Shown: positions 16,072-25,223 of the stretch, piece after piece
Layout of the letters: every line of letters begins with the position of its first letter
Numbering within the stretch: the stretch's first letter is position 1
Origin: Pelagihabitans sp963710535
Lineage (GTDB): Bacteria > Bacteroidota > Bacteroidia > Flavobacteriales > Flavobacteriaceae
Assembly: GCA_963710535.1 (NCBI GenBank)
Contig: CAVQAW010000010.1
Coordinates: 310,001 to 374,000, forward strand
DNA length: 64,000 nucleotides
Direction: 5' to 3'
Made by a program: the position numbers and the translations under genes
Notes under the pieces: generated by a model
Told to the model about the DNA's origin: nothing
What the model saw: only the letters and a program-made list of their open reading frames with translations
Database searches by the model: none

Positions 16072-17436
16072 ATGAAAAGAAAAGATTTTATCAAAACCAC
16101 CGTGGCTTTTACGGCGGGAGCCTCCTTGTTTCCACTCACTTCCTGCAAGGAAGACAAAAAAGAAATGGTGGCCGAGACCGTACGCACCAATTGGGCTGGA
16201 AATTATGCCTACAAGGCCAATAATTTATATGAGCCCACTTCTGCCTCGGAAGTTCAATCCCTGATGAAAAAATTGGGCCAACAAAAAGCCTTGGGATCCC
16301 GTCATTGTTTTAACAATATTGCCGACACCCCTTTAAACCAGATATCTACCAAAAAACTGGCACAGCCCTTGGAATTAGATTTGGAAGCCCAGACCGTGAC
16401 CATTGGTGCGGGTACCAAGTATGGAGATTTCGCCCCTGAACTCCATGAACGGGGATATGCATTGCACAACCTTGCTTCCCTCCCCCATATTTCGGTCGCC
16501 GGGGCTTGCGCCACTGCTACCCATGGATCTGGTGTAAACAATGGCAATCTGGCCACTGGGGTATCAGCCATCGAAATGGTCACTGCCGATGGGGAAATCG
16601 TGACTTTGAGCCGTGCAGGAAATCCTGACCTTTTTTATGCTTCCGTTGTAAATTTGGGTGCCTTGGGGATACTGACCAAAATTACCCTCGACATTCAAAA
16701 AACCTACGATGTTCGCCAAGATATATTCCAGGAATTGCCCTTACAATCGCTAAAAGATCATTTTGATGCCATTTTATCATGCGGCTACAGTGTAAGCCTA
16801 TTTACCGATTGGCAGGACCAAAAAATCAGTCAGGTATGGATCAAAAGGAGGATGGATGAGCCCATTGAAGATTTGGGCCTCGACTTTTATGGCGCAAAGG
16901 CGGCCACAAAAAACCTTCACCCCATCACCCGGCTTGCCTCAGAAAATTGTACGGATCAAATGGGCGTTCCCGGCCCCTGGTACGATCGCCTGCCCCATTT
17001 TAAGATGGGATTTACACCCAGTAGCGGTGAAGAGCTCCAATCGGAATTTTTTGTCCCAAGGGAAAAGTCACTCGATGCCATCCTGGCCCTGGAGAAAAAG
17101 AAGGATCAAATATTCCCTCAGCTCATGATCACCGAAATACGCACCATAGCCAAAGATAACTTTTGGATGAGTCCCTGTTACCGGCAAGACTGTGTTGCCA
17201 TACACTTCACCTGGAAACAAAACCCCAAGGAAGTGGGCCAATTGATCTCGATGATCGAAACCGTACTCGAACCCTTCGGTCCGAGACCGCACTGGGGCAA
17301 GTTATTTTCAATGGCACCTAAGCGCATTCAATCACAGTATGAAAAATATCCTGAATTCTTGGCCTATGCCAAAAAGATGGATCCTGAAGGGAAATTCAGA
17401 AATGATTACCTCAACCTAAATTTGTATCCGTCTTGA
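16072..17436 (+). CDS. FAD-binding oxidase, D-arabinono-1,4-lactone/alditol oxidase-like
   Basis: A 454-residue secreted or lipid-anchored flavoprotein. The N-terminus KRKDFIKTTVAFTAG is Tat-like and is followed by a lipobox-type LTSC. The FAD_binding_4 domain (about 40-200) has GSRHCFNNIADTP and the PHISVAGACATATHGSG loop, which normally covers the flavin. The C-terminal ALO-type domain ends with HWGKLFS, in which HWGK is the conserved FAD-contacting motif of aldonolactone and alditol oxidases. Family members oxidise sugar alcohols or aldonolactones with O2. The location next to a lactone hydrolase-type gene and opposite an SDR/FAH pair suggests sugar or sugar-acid oxidation; the substrate cannot be read. 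Confidence 0.87.
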   Translation: MKRKDFIKTTVAFTAGASLFPLTSCKEDKKEMVAETVRTNWAGNYAYKANNLYEPTSASEVQSLMKKLGQQKALGSRHCFNNIADTPLNQISTKKLAQPLELDLEAQTVTIGAGTKYGDFAPELHERGYALHNLASLPHISVAGACATATHGSGVNNGNLATGVSAIEMVTADGEIVTLSRAGNPDLFYASVVNLGALGILTKITLDIQKTYDVRQDIFQELPLQSLKDHFDAILSCGYSVSLFTDWQDQKISQVWIKRRMDEPIEDLGLDFYGAKAATKNLHPITRLASENCTDQMGVPGPWYDRLPHFKMGFTPSSGEELQSEFFVPREKSLDAILALEKKKDQIFPQLMITEIRTIAKDNFWMSPCYRQDCVAIHFTWKQNPKEVGQLISMIETVLEPFGPRPHWGKLFSMAPKRIQSQYEKYPEFLAYAKKMDPEGKFRNDYLNLNLYPS

Positions 17437-17463
17437 CAAAAACCCGCACAAGATCGTTTTTCG

Positions 17464-18318
17464 TCACTTGAAAGCCCGTGCGACCTGCTTTGAGCTCCCC
17501 AGGCCATCAATGCCCAATTCCACCACATCCCCAGGTTTGAGATAACGTGGCGGTTTAAACCCGAGTCCGACCCCAAATGGTGTTCCCGTAGAAATGACAT
17601 CGCCGGGCAATAGGGTCATAAACTGACTGATATAACTGATCGACGTAGGAATATCAAAAACAAAATCAGATGTATTGCTGTTCTGCAATAGCTCCCCGTT
17701 GACCTTAAGCCACAAATTGAGATCATGGGGATCTTTGATCTCATCCCGGGTGGCGATAAATGGTCCTAGGGGGGCGAAGGTATCACAGCTTTTTCCTTTT
17801 ACCCATTGGCCGCTGCGTTCAAGCTGAAAGGCCCTTTCGCTATAATCGTTGTGCAGCAAGTACCCGGCAATATGCCCCATGGCCGCTTCTTTGGTAACAT
17901 AGGAGGCTTTTTTACCGATGACCACCGCCAATTCAACTTCCCAATCGGTTTTCTCGCTCCCTTTTGGAATGACCAGATCGTCATTAGGCCCAACTATGGC
18001 CGTAGTGGCCTTGAAAAACAATACGGGTTCCTTTGGGATTTCCATCCCCGACTCCTTGGCATGTTTGGCATAGTTCAAACCGATACAGACCAATTTTGAA
18101 GGTCTACAGAGCGGGGCGCCCAACCTGGCCGAAGCAGGAACGGTCGGACAGGATTCTCCATGCTTTTCCAACCAAATCTTGAGTTGTTTAAGTCCGTCTC
18201 CCCCAAAAAAGTGCTCATCATAGTCTTGGCCAAAGCCTGAAACATCGAGCCTTTTCGCATTTCCCAGCTGTACCCCGGGCTTTTCCTTTCCCAAGGCTCC
18301 GAATCGTATTAGTTTCAT
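17464..18318 (-). CDS. Fumarylacetoacetate hydrolase-family protein (possible 2,4-diketo-3-deoxy sugar-acid hydrolase)
   Basis: A 284-residue FAH-fold enzyme. The N-terminal domain (1-70) precedes CIGLNYAKHAKESG and EPVLFFKATTAIVGPND. The metal-binding carboxylates are in TDWEVELAVVIGKKA (Glu-x-Glu type) and HNDYSER. The segment GDVISTGTPFGVGLG is the conserved end. Members cleave C-C bonds of 2,4-diketo acids or isomerise hydroxy-dienoates using Mg2+. The 284-residue single-copy form with an SDR neighbour is the combination used for 2,4-diketo-3-deoxy-fuconate or -rhamnonate breakdown to pyruvate and lactate; this assignment is inference. It is the last gene of the minus-strand operon that starts at PSD1. 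Confidence 0.82.
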   Translation of the reverse strand: MKLIRFGALGKEKPGVQLGNAKRLDVSGFGQDYDEHFFGGDGLKQLKIWLEKHGESCPTVPASARLGAPLCRPSKLVCIGLNYAKHAKESGMEIPKEPVLFFKATTAIVGPNDDLVIPKGSEKTDWEVELAVVIGKKASYVTKEAAMGHIAGYLLHNDYSERAFQLERSGQWVKGKSCDTFAPLGPFIATRDEIKDPHDLNLWLKVNGELLQNSNTSDFVFDIPTSISYISQFMTLLPGDVISTGTPFGVGLGFKPPRYLKPGDVVELGIDGLGSSKQVARAFK

Positions 18319-18374
18319 ATATTCAATTTTTATTTGGTTAGTGCAGGTCCGGACTAGCCGAACACCCCTTGTAT

Positions 18375-19151
18375 TTAGTTGCCGTTCAATCGAATAAAAC
18401 CCCCATCGATTGGAAAATCGGTACCTGTGATGAACGAAGCCTCATCAGAACACAAATAAATTGCCAAATCAGCGATTTCAGTGGGTTCGCCCATTCTACC
18501 GATAGGTTGCGTCTTTGAGAGTTTTTCAAACATTTCCTGCTCCTTTCCCGGAAAATTCGCTTTCAAATACCCATCCACAAATGGGGTATGTACCCTACCT
18601 GGAGAAATACTGTTACACCTGATACCGTATTCCAAATAATCCTTCGCTACGGAATAGGTCATAGTCAGGACAGCCCCTTTCGACGAAGCATAGGCGAATC
18701 GGTCGTTGATTCCAACGGTAGCGGCCACGGAAGCCATGTTCAATATAACCCCGCCATTTTCCTTCATAAAGGGAATTACCGAATGAATGCAATTATAGAC
18801 CCCTTTCACATTCACATTGTAGATCCTATCAAAATCGGCCTCCGTCGTGTGTTCCACATCCCCGATATGGGCGATGCCCGCATTATTGATCAAGATATGG
18901 ATCGGATCGATTTTGGCGATTTTTTTTGCGGTTTGCATTACTTCCGTTTGAATGGCCACATTGCAGGAATGGGCCACCGCATGCCCTCCTTTGCCATTGA
19001 TTTCGGAGACGACCTCTTGTGCGGCTTCCTCCTTCAATTCCAAGATATGAACCGTGGCGCCCTGAGCTGCAAGCGCCTCACAGATGGCACGGCCGATACC
19101 GCTTCCACCTCCCGTTACAATCGCTGTTTTTCCCTTTAGATTAAATTTCAT
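18375..19151 (-). CDS. SDR family oxidoreductase (possible 2-keto-3-deoxy sugar-acid dehydrogenase)
   Basis: A 258-residue classical short-chain dehydrogenase. It has TGGGSGIG at the N-terminus for NAD(P), NNAG, catalytic Ser in NMASVAA, Tyr-x3-Lys as YASSK, and C-terminal PIGRMGEPTEIADLAIYLCSDEASFITG. Glu38-Leu-Lys after the second beta strand suggests NAD+ preference. Its start overlaps the stop of the DUF2231/cytochrome gene (ATGA), so it is translationally coupled to a membrane redox protein. The FAH-family gene follows 56 nt downstream. In family terms SDR plus FAH is the pair for oxidation and cleavage of 2-keto-3-deoxy-L-fuconate-like acids; that is inferred. Confidence 0.83.
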   Translation of the reverse strand: MKFNLKGKTAIVTGGGSGIGRAICEALAAQGATVHILELKEEAAQEVVSEINGKGGHAVAHSCNVAIQTEVMQTAKKIAKIDPIHILINNAGIAHIGDVEHTTEADFDRIYNVNVKGVYNCIHSVIPFMKENGGVILNMASVAATVGINDRFAYASSKGAVLTMTYSVAKDYLEYGIRCNSISPGRVHTPFVDGYLKANFPGKEQEMFEKLSKTQPIGRMGEPTEIADLAIYLCSDEASFITGTDFPIDGGFIRLNGN

Positions 19152-20587
19152 TTGACTTCTGTTTTAGCAATGGTGTCCGAGGCGACAAAAAAAGCCTTCG
19201 TTTCCGCTTCGATTCCATTGTCGATCAATACATTGGGCATTTTCAATTTTAAGTCGGTCAAAGCAGCCTCAGAAAATCCGGTTTCCCAAAGATAAACCCT
19301 TTTTAGGTTTTCGAGCTCTTTTAAAACCACAGCGCTTTGGTCACCGATGCCGGTACCGTAAACTTTGAGCAACCGCAGTTGCTTTAAATTTATGAGCATT
19401 TCGATTTCGGGGTCACCGATCGGCGTACGATCCAACTCAAGCCATTCGAGGTTCGGACAGGAGGTCACAAATGCCATTTCGGCAACCCCTATGGGCAATC
19501 CGCTCAAATCGAGTTCCACGATATTGACAGCAATACGCTTCAAGTCGGTAATGGCCTTGGAATCATAGGTGGGAGGAAGATACACATCGATCCTGAGTGC
19601 CTGTGATTGGCTTGAAACCCGCTCGATGGTCACATAATCGGAGGCTAGGTTTTGTAGGGTGCTATCGGCTACTTTTGGTAGTTTGGCCCATTTTTCATCG
19701 GGACTGGGTTCCATCATGGTTTTTACCAAGCTGACCAATGATTCGGAAGCGGGCAATTGATCGAGGCGCAAGGTATCGGAAGCCCCTAAGGCGATCCAGC
19801 GTTCCAGAATATTGATTTCTTCGGTACCCAAGGGCTTCTTACCATCGGGGGGCATGTGATCTTCATCATCCAACGGCAAATGCAGGCGCCTAATCAGTTC
19901 GCTTTTGTCAGCATCGCCCGGCAATATGGTCTTACCGCTTTCACCCCCCTTTAGGAGTGCGGCCCATCCCGTCATTAATAAGGATCCCTTTTTCTTATTT
20001 GGATTATGGCAAGACACGCAATTTTGGTCAAGTATAGGGTAAACGACATCAGCAAAAATCAAGGGATTCTCTGGGATTGCCTTCCGTTTCTTGTCCAATG
20101 GAAGCGCCAGAAAATCTTCCCCATGGGTCACCATGCCCCCATAATGTCCTGTAAATCCGATGAGTATAACCAGAACAATTTGTAGGACTTTGGTATACAA
20201 CTTCAGCCCAAGTCCGGCCACATCCAAAAGGTACCATAAAACCGATAGCAGGGCAACACTTGCGCCGAGCCACTGGTGCCATGTCAAAAGCTCCCCTTTG
20301 GTGCCCGATTCCGTTCCCAAAAAAAATCCCGAAATCGCGGTCAGCAATGCCGAGAGCACTGCCAAAATCAACAGACTTCGAGGAACCGGTCGACTCCTTA
20401 GCCCCATAAAAAGGGCAATGAGCAACAACACTATGGGGAAATGAAGCACTATGGGGTGCCAACGGCCCAACCAGGCCACCAGCCGGGGAAGCTCAACGTA
20501 TGATTCAAAAACCAAACAGAATATCAGAAATACCGAAAGGCCTAAAACTAGATAATCGAACCACCGGTTTTTAGCATCGTAGGCCAT
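19148..20587 (-). CDS. Membrane protein with DUF2231, planctomycete-type cytochrome c and LRR-like C-terminus
   Basis: A 479-residue protein. About four to five membrane spans (10-150) have the DUF2231-like LGRWHPIVLHFPIVLLLIAL. Next is a periplasmic PSCyt1-type cytochrome domain with one haem c site (QNCVSCHNPN, about residue 195) and a distal DHMPPDGK methionine ligand region. The C-terminal 130 residues hold leucine-rich repeats (VELDLSGLPIG, LEWLELDRTPIG, LKQLRLLKVYGTGIG). This composite is common in Planctomycetota and marine Bacteroidota next to PSD1/DUF1501 genes. It probably passes electrons in the membrane, but no partner oxidase is known. It lies 3 nt after the DUF1501 gene and overlaps the SDR gene. 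Confidence 0.85.
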   Translation of the reverse strand: MAYDAKNRWFDYLVLGLSVFLIFCLVFESYVELPRLVAWLGRWHPIVLHFPIVLLLIALFMGLRSRPVPRSLLILAVLSALLTAISGFFLGTESGTKGELLTWHQWLGASVALLSVLWYLLDVAGLGLKLYTKVLQIVLVILIGFTGHYGGMVTHGEDFLALPLDKKRKAIPENPLIFADVVYPILDQNCVSCHNPNKKKGSLLMTGWAALLKGGESGKTILPGDADKSELIRRLHLPLDDEDHMPPDGKKPLGTEEINILERWIALGASDTLRLDQLPASESLVSLVKTMMEPSPDEKWAKLPKVADSTLQNLASDYVTIERVSSQSQALRIDVYLPPTYDSKAITDLKRIAVNIVELDLSGLPIGVAEMAFVTSCPNLEWLELDRTPIGDPEIEMLINLKQLRLLKVYGTGIGDQSAVVLKELENLKRVYLWETGFSEAALTDLKLKMPNVLIDNGIEAETKAFFVASDTIAKTEVK

Positions 20588-20590
20588 ATT

Positions 20591-22051
20591 TTATGCGATA
20601 AGGTCATTGATCACATTTCCGGCCACGTCGGTCAAACGAAACCGGCGGCCTTGGTATTTGTAGGTCAACTGTTCGTGATCCAGACCCATGGCATACATCA
20701 AGGTGGCATGAAAATCATTGATATGTACCGGATTTTCAACAATATTATATCCGAACTCATCGGTCTCGCCATAAGTGATTCCCTGTTTAACACCGCCGCC
20801 CGCCATAAAAATACTAAAGGCCCTCGGATGGTGGTCCCGGCCGTAATTCTTGGGATCGAATTTACCCTGACAATAATTGGTTCGGCCAAATTCTCCGCCC
20901 CAGATTACCAAAGTATCTTCCAACATGCCCCGTTGTTTCAGGTCCATGATCAAGGCTGCCGAAGCCTGATCGACATCCTTGGCCTGCCCGGCCATTTCAT
21001 TGTGCAGATTACCGTGTTGGTCCCATCCCTGATGGTACAATTGGATGAAACGCACACCGTTTTCCGCAAGCCTTCTTGCCTGCAGCGCATTGGCGGCATA
21101 GGTGCCGGGTACCTGGCAGTCCTCTCCGTAAAGTTTGATGATCGATTCCGGTTCTTTGGAAATATCCATGACATCAGGCACCGACATCTGCATGCGATAG
21201 GCCATTTCATATTGGGCGATCCGCGATTCGATCTCGTCATCTCCGGTATCGACATGGTGCATTTTGTTGAGTGATGACACCTGATCGAGCAAATGCCTTT
21301 TGTCGGAGCGCGAAATGCCATCCGGATCATTGAGGTAGAGTACTGGATCTTTTCCGGACCGAAGCAATACGCCCTGGTGCTTGGAATCGAGGAACCCGCT
21401 AGACCATAATTTGGAATAGAGCCCCTGGCTGTTACCCTTGCCCCTGGAGGTCAGTACCACAAAAGAGGGCAAATTTTTGTTTTCACTACCTAGGCCATAA
21501 CTCATCCAAGACCCCATACTGGGCCTTCCCGAAATTTGACTCCCTGTCTGAAAGAAAGTAATGGCGGGATCATGATTTATCGCTTCGGTGTGCATGCTTT
21601 TTACGATGCAGATTTCATCCGCAATTTTGGCAATATGGGGGAAAAAATCGCTGATCCAGGCCCCACTGTTGCCATGCTGATGAAATTCCACCGCAGGTGG
21701 CATCAACGGAAAGGTTTTTTGTTCGGAGGTCATCCCCGTAAGGCGCTGCCCGTTTCTGATCGATTCGGGCAGATCCTCTCCCATGCGCTTGCGAAGGGTG
21801 GGCTTGTGGTCGAAGGTTTCCAATTGCGATGGGGCGCCCGCCTGAAAAAGATAGATGATCCGCTTTGCCTTTGGAGCAAAATGGGGCAGTCCCAGGGGCA
21901 ACGACGCCAATGATGCCGTTTCGTTCTTAAAGAGGTCGGGAATCAATAAGGATCCCAGGGCCAATGACCCAATGCCCACGCTCAACTGTGAAAAAAAGTG
22001 CCTTCGGTTGACCTTTAACGGGCTTTCAGTATTCTTTTTCTCCTGCGCCAT
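20591..22051 (-). CDS. DUF1501 domain protein with Tat signal
   Basis: A 486-residue protein. Residues 14-45 form a twin-arginine signal (NRRHFFSQLSVGIGSLALG), so it is exported folded. The remainder is DUF1501, a sulfatase/alkaline-phosphatase-like fold, with LFQAGAPSQLETFDHKP near the start, MHTEAINHDPAITFFQTG, VIWGGEFGRTNYCQGK and GRDHHPRAFSIFMAGGGV, where the His/Asp clusters suggest a metal site. The biochemical role is not established; DUF1501 genes almost always accompany PSD1/PSCyt genes, as here (5 nt downstream of PSD1). It may act on sulfated or phosphorylated glycan or form part of a periplasmic redox complex; both are inference. Confidence 0.9.
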   Translation of the reverse strand: MAQEKKNTESPLKVNRRHFFSQLSVGIGSLALGSLLIPDLFKNETASLASLPLGLPHFAPKAKRIIYLFQAGAPSQLETFDHKPTLRKRMGEDLPESIRNGQRLTGMTSEQKTFPLMPPAVEFHQHGNSGAWISDFFPHIAKIADEICIVKSMHTEAINHDPAITFFQTGSQISGRPSMGSWMSYGLGSENKNLPSFVVLTSRGKGNSQGLYSKLWSSGFLDSKHQGVLLRSGKDPVLYLNDPDGISRSDKRHLLDQVSSLNKMHHVDTGDDEIESRIAQYEMAYRMQMSVPDVMDISKEPESIIKLYGEDCQVPGTYAANALQARRLAENGVRFIQLYHQGWDQHGNLHNEMAGQAKDVDQASAALIMDLKQRGMLEDTLVIWGGEFGRTNYCQGKFDPKNYGRDHHPRAFSIFMAGGGVKQGITYGETDEFGYNIVENPVHINDFHATLMYAMGLDHEQLTYKYQGRRFRLTDVAGNVINDLIA

Positions 22052-22056
22052 TCTAT

Positions 22057-24402
22057 TTATTCTTTTGTAATGGTTTCATCCAAATTATAGATTACCTGTG
22101 CCGTGAGCATCAATGCCGCAGTTTTTGAAGGATCTACCGATAATTGTTCATATTCTCCAATGGCGACCAACTTTTTGGCATCTTCGGTATCCTTTGAGTA
22201 GGTTTCCAGAGCATCTTGGTAATACGCTTCCAATACCGATAGTTCTTCCTCCTTTGGAGCGCGCACCAAGATATCACGGAATATTTCCTGAACCACTTTG
22301 GTCCCATCCGGTTGTTTGGCCAGGGTACGTTGGGCCAAAACCCGGGCCGCTTCCAATACCTGTACATCGTTTTGCAAGGCCAAGGCCTGTAGCGGCGTAT
22401 TGGTCTTTTGCCGCCGCACCTCGCAAAAATCACGGGTAGGCGCATCAAAAATGGTCATGCTTGCTGGTGGGAGGGTTCGCTTCCAGAAAGTGTAGAGCGA
22501 GCGGCGATAGAGTTTCGCACCGGAATCGGGAACATAATTGGTTAAAATACCACGGTTGCCTCCGGCATTGGTTTCTTCCCATAGTCCGGGAGGTTGGTAG
22601 GGCTTAACACTTGGGCCACCGATCTCGGTATTCAGCAAGCCACTGGTGGCGAGCATATAATCCCTGATCATTTCCCCGCTCATCCTAAAACGAGGTGCCC
22701 TCGCCAAGAGCTTGTTTTCGGGATCGGCCATTTTTAAATCGGGTCGCAATTCGGAACGTTGCTGGTAGGTGGCAGAAAGCATGATCTGCTTGATTAAATA
22801 TTTGATGTCCCAATCGTGATCCATAAAGTCGGCTGCCAACCAATCCAACAACTCAGGATGGGTAGGAAGGTTTCCCTGCACCCCGAAATCCTCGGCCGTT
22901 TCAACCAGTCCCTTGCCAAAAAGCATCGCCCAAATACGGTTCACAAAGACCCTTGCGGTCAAGGGATTGTTCTTATCGGTCACCCACCGGGCAAGTCCCA
23001 ATCGGTTTTTCGGCAGGCTTTCGTCGAACGGAAAAATGGCAGCCGGAGTATGAACAGGCACCGAATCGGCAGGTTCATCGTAATTGCCCCTATTGAGCAC
23101 GAAAGTGGTTTTTGGCGCGGAATCGTTCATCACCATAACGTTAATCTTAGTGCCTTTCTCCTTATTGATGAAGGAAAGCAGGCCTTCCGTTTCCTTGTCG
23201 GAAATCGTGATAAAGGGCGGATCCGCATAAAACTTCTGATTGGCGGCCTGAACCGCATCCATTTGCAGGCCTTTCTCGTCGACTTGATTGAAAAAGGAAT
23301 ACATTCCAAAATAATCTTTTTGCGAAATCGCATCGTACTTGTGGTCATGGCAGCGCGCGCATTCGAGGGTTATGCCCAAAATGCCTTTCCCAAGGGTATT
23401 CGTCCGGTCCAAGACATAATTGACACGATACTCCTCCTGTATCACCCCACCTTCCTGCGTAATCGGATGGTTGCGATTGAAACCTGTCGCCAAAATTTGT
23501 TCTTTGGTGGCATTGGGCAAAAGATCGCCCGCCAGTTGCCATAGAAGAAAATCATCGTACGGCAAATTCTCATTGAAAGCATGGATTACCCAATCGCGCC
23601 AGGGCCACATGGTACGATAACTATCGTCTTGATACCCATGAGAATCTGCATAACGTGCCACATCGAGCCAAGACTGGGTCATTCGTTCGCCATAGGCAGG
23701 TGATGCCAAAAACGTATCAATGGTTTTGGCTACGATCGTTTCCGATGACGCTTCCAACAATTGACGTACCTGCTCTTGATCGGGGGGCAAGCCGGTAAGG
23801 TCCAGACTTATTCTTCGGATCAGCGTTTCCATCGGGGCCCGATCAGAAGGCAAAACCTGATTGTCGACCAGTTTCCGAAGAATAAACCCGTCAATTTCAT
23901 TTTGCCCCCATCCCATAGTATCGACATTGGGCGGGGTCGGTTTTAGGGGAGGATTGAAGGCCCAATGTTTATCGAATTTGGCACCTTGCTCAATCCATTT
24001 TTTAATCAATTTTTTTTCATAACTGTTCAGCGACAGTTTGGAGTCGGGCGGTGGCATCAATTCATCGGGGTCATCGGAAACCACGTGCAAATACAAATGA
24101 CTTTTGTTGGGATTCCCTGCTACCAGCGCATATTTTTCGGGGTTCTCCGGCAGCTCCCCCAAGGCTGAAACTTCCAAATCCAAACGGAGACCCGCCTTGC
24201 GCTTGTTGGCATCGGGGCCATGGCATTTATAGCAGTTGTCGGAAAGTATTGGTTTGATGTGGAAGTTATAATCGACCACCTCAGGCAACTTCATGTCGGC
24301 ATAAGCATCGGAGGAAGGATTGAAAACCCCTTTCTTAAATGCAAATAGCAACGCAACAAGCCCCGCCAAAATAAGAAGCAAACCAATTTTCTGTTTCATC
24401 AC
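22057..24402 (-). CDS. PSD1 / planctomycete cytochrome c domain protein (DUF1549-DUF1553)
   Basis: A 781-residue exported protein with an N-terminal signal/anchor (LLLILAGLVALLFAF). The PSCyt1 cytochrome domain has haem motif DNCYKCHGPDANKRK (about residue 57) and MPPPDSKLSL. PSCyt2 (DUF1549) follows with LDLTGLPP, DVARYADSHGYQDD and a second haem-like CARCHDHKYDAI. PSD1 (DUF1553) is at the C-terminus with PLTARVFVNRIW, RRSLYTFWKRTLPPASM and NTPLQALALQND. It is the first gene of the operon PSD1-DUF1501-DUF2231/cyt-SDR-FAH. The family has no proven reaction; multi-domain haem proteins of this kind are very abundant in polysaccharide-degrading Planctomycetota. An electron-transfer or oxidative role in the periplasm is inferred. 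Confidence 0.92.
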   Translation of the reverse strand: MMKQKIGLLLILAGLVALLFAFKKGVFNPSSDAYADMKLPEVVDYNFHIKPILSDNCYKCHGPDANKRKAGLRLDLEVSALGELPENPEKYALVAGNPNKSHLYLHVVSDDPDELMPPPDSKLSLNSYEKKLIKKWIEQGAKFDKHWAFNPPLKPTPPNVDTMGWGQNEIDGFILRKLVDNQVLPSDRAPMETLIRRISLDLTGLPPDQEQVRQLLEASSETIVAKTIDTFLASPAYGERMTQSWLDVARYADSHGYQDDSYRTMWPWRDWVIHAFNENLPYDDFLLWQLAGDLLPNATKEQILATGFNRNHPITQEGGVIQEEYRVNYVLDRTNTLGKGILGITLECARCHDHKYDAISQKDYFGMYSFFNQVDEKGLQMDAVQAANQKFYADPPFITISDKETEGLLSFINKEKGTKINVMVMNDSAPKTTFVLNRGNYDEPADSVPVHTPAAIFPFDESLPKNRLGLARWVTDKNNPLTARVFVNRIWAMLFGKGLVETAEDFGVQGNLPTHPELLDWLAADFMDHDWDIKYLIKQIMLSATYQQRSELRPDLKMADPENKLLARAPRFRMSGEMIRDYMLATSGLLNTEIGGPSVKPYQPPGLWEETNAGGNRGILTNYVPDSGAKLYRRSLYTFWKRTLPPASMTIFDAPTRDFCEVRRQKTNTPLQALALQNDVQVLEAARVLAQRTLAKQPDGTKVVQEIFRDILVRAPKEEELSVLEAYYQDALETYSKDTEDAKKLVAIGEYEQLSVDPSKTAALMLTAQVIYNLDETITKE

Positions 24403-24647
24403 AATAGCACCCTACGCAAAGCGTCAGGTCTTTAAAGTTAACAATTTTCGTCAAATCCAATGGTTTGGGATGCCCAATTAACGACCTCAAGTCTTATGAC
24501 GATGACCAATAGGTTATTTTTGGCGCCTTCTCCCTTTTTGCTGGGGCAAACCGTCGAATCTATGGGCAGGCCCAATCGCATAACATGTAGAAACCTGCTA
24601 AGACGCCTTTTCGCCCACTCGGTGCAGGCGAGCAATGATTACTGATG

Positions 24648-25178
24648 TTAGGACTTTGTAAAAACCAAATAGAACTGTACGGTCACCTCATCCCCTACCA
24701 CGATTTGCCCGAACATGGCCGTTGGGGGCTCCATTCCGAAGTCTTGGAGCACTAATTTTTTTTCACCTTTGATTGTTATGGCATCGGATGTCGGGCTAAT
24801 TTCAGTTACAATTTGAACACTTTTTTCCCTGCCAGCAATATTGAGCGTTCCCGTTAAAATCGTTGTGCCCTCTACTTCCCGCAACTGAAATCGTACTGCT
24901 GGGTATTCGTCTTTTTTAAGGGCTGCGTACATTTTGTTGTCCATGGTGGGGCCGCGCTCACTTTTAATGCCTTCGACCGGAACGGTCAGGCCAATGTTGC
25001 TGATGGCATTTGCCTTCATTTCCAAAGTGCCTTCCATTTGGTTCGCGGTCACCGTCCAGTCATGTACCGTGGACGAACCAGAAATGGTCATCGCACTTTT
25101 ATCATTTAATTTATAAGTGTCCTGTGCCGAAACCATTGCGGTTTGGCAAATCAACATCAGGAATATCAAAGTTCTCAT
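24648..25178 (-). CDS. YceI-family periplasmic lipid-binding-type protein
   Basis: A 176-residue protein with a signal peptide (MRTLIFLMLICQTAMVSAQ) and a YceI-like beta-barrel, seen in GSSTVHDWTVTANQMEG, DNKMYAALKKDEYPAVRFQL and TGTLNIAGREKSVQIVTE. YceI proteins form an extended lipocalin-like barrel binding isoprenoid or fatty acyl chains in the periplasm and are often associated with redox or acid-stress genes. It is shorter than E. coli YceI (about 190). It lies between the PSD1 operon and a SUMF1-like gene, all on the minus strand; whether they are co-transcribed is unclear because 245 nt separate it from PSD1. Confidence 0.9.
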   Translation of the reverse strand: MRTLIFLMLICQTAMVSAQDTYKLNDKSAMTISGSSTVHDWTVTANQMEGTLEMKANAISNIGLTVPVEGIKSERGPTMDNKMYAALKKDEYPAVRFQLREVEGTTILTGTLNIAGREKSVQIVTEISPTSDAITIKGEKKLVLQDFGMEPPTAMFGQIVVGDEVTVQFYLVFTKS

Positions 25179-25223
25179 TCGCTCTTCTCATTTAAGTTAA
25201 CCCCTATTTTTGGTTGCCTGTGC

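Noticed and set aside
20651..21274. Long antisense frame under the DUF1501 gene
   Set aside because: Shadow of the sense gene; no start context or family motif.
22816..23544. 242-codon antisense frame under PSD1
   Set aside because: Shadow frame in a well-recognised multi-domain gene.
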